Shown one piece after another: positions 63,837 to 64,000 of a stretch of DNA of 64,000 nucleotides. The notes under the pieces were generated by a model that saw nothing but the letters and a program-made list of their open reading frames with translations, ran no database searches and was not told the DNA's origin. Origin of the DNA: Streptomyces fumanus (GTDB lineage Bacteria > Actinomycetota > Actinomycetes > Streptomycetales > Streptomycetaceae); contig NZ_BNBI01000004.1 of NCBI RefSeq assembly GCF_014655295.1, forward strand, positions 372,001 to 436,000, read 5' to 3'. The translations under genes were made by a program, and so were the position numbers. Each line of letters begins with the position of its first letter. Position 1 is the stretch's first letter.

Positions 63837-64000
63837 CCCCACCCCCGCGGCCCCCGCCACCGGCGGCAGCACCGACACCCTGACCGCCCTGGAGGAGGTC
63901 TACGCCCAGATCAAGCGGGTCCGGCGGGACCTGCGCCCCTCCGACCGGATCGTGCAGGACCTGGAGATCGACTCCCTGGCCACCCTGGAGATCCTCCTCG
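63823..64000 (+). CDS. Acyl carrier protein (3' end beyond window)
   Basis: 59 residues are visible from TTG 63823, with GGAGAGG about eight bases upstream and a 14-base overlap with the preceding gene. After a Pro/Ala-rich start, VQDLEIDSLATLEILL contains the phosphopantetheine serine (DSL). As the carrier for the adenylating enzymes it ties the operon to thiotemplated chemistry. The end is cut by the window edge. Confidence 0.85.
   Translation, partial: MTLPDPTPAAPATGGSTDTLTALEEVYAQIKRVRRDLRPSDRIVQDLEIDSLATLEILL

Noticed and set aside
1..64000. Large antisense open frames throughout
   Set aside because: Typical of high-GC DNA; they lack motifs and start signals, and their amino-acid composition (Arg/Pro/Ala/Gly-rich) follows from the real gene on the other strand.
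1..64000. CRISPR arrays, tRNA/rRNA genes, insertion sequences, integrases
   Set aside because: No regularly spaced repeats, tRNA-like folds or transposase motifs were seen by eye.

Overview
The window is high-GC actinobacterial DNA, almost certainly from a Streptomyces. The evidence is strong third-position G/C bias, GTG and TTG starts, ATGA/GTGA translational couplings, LacI/MalR-type regulators, Tat and lipoprotein exports, rare TTA (bldA) codons placed early in specialised genes, and a tendamistat-family protein, a family known from Streptomyces. No rRNA, tRNA, CRISPR array, transposase or integrase was found by eye.

Region A (1-10.8 kb) looks like one flank of an acarbose/acarviostatin-type pseudo-oligosaccharide cluster. 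A tightly coupled minus-strand operon encodes a class III aminotransferase, an ABC exporter (ATPase plus two ABC-2 permeases), a maltokinase/APH-like kinase, a glycogen-synthase-like glycosyltransferase and a GlgC-like nucleotidyltransferase cut by the left edge. Diverging from it are dTDP-glucose synthase and dTDP-glucose 4,6-dehydratase. These match the roles called V, WXY, U, S, R, A and B in acb/gac clusters. The cyclitol synthase is not in the window and should lie to the left.

Region B (10.8-29.5 kb) is a starch/maltodextrin island: a LacI regulator, maltose ABC importer (MalEFG), alpha-glucosidase, a second coupled LacI, a secreted alpha-amylase with CBM20, two tandem secreted GH13/PUD amylases, an in-frame pullulanase remnant, a tendamistat-type amylase inhibitor protein, an HNH nuclease and a secreted protein made only of two CBM20 domains. 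Shared operator-like motifs (TTGC, 11 bases, GCAA) precede malE and the inhibitor gene. Regions A and B together read as an alpha-amylase warfare and scavenging island: make and export a small-molecule amylase inhibitor, secrete a protein inhibitor and the producer's own amylases, and take up the released oligosaccharides (the carbophore idea proposed for acarbose).

Region C (29.5-49 kb) is mixed. It holds a small secreted protein, a TetR/esterase divergent pair, a solitary VapB-like antitoxin, PAP2 phosphatase, a lone seven-domain reducing type I PKS ending in an alpha/beta hydrolase, a 58-residue two-helix membrane protein just upstream of the PKS, a Tat-exported protein, a GH10 lipoprotein, an alpha/beta hydrolase and a quinone oxidoreductase.

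Region D (49 kb to the right edge) is a second specialised-metabolite operon, open at the right. A StrR-family activator precedes PhzE-type ADIC synthase, type II DAHP synthase, a DhbA-type dehydrogenase and PhzD-type isochorismatase, which together predict 3-hydroxyanthranilate. They are followed by a SRPBCC protein, two adenylate-forming ligases, an acyl-CoA dehydrogenase, two extended SDR/thioester-reductase-like proteins, a PEP-synthase-like swivel protein lacking its ATP-grasp half, and an acyl carrier protein. I do not recognise this combination as a named pathway; it is the best candidate here for an undescribed system.
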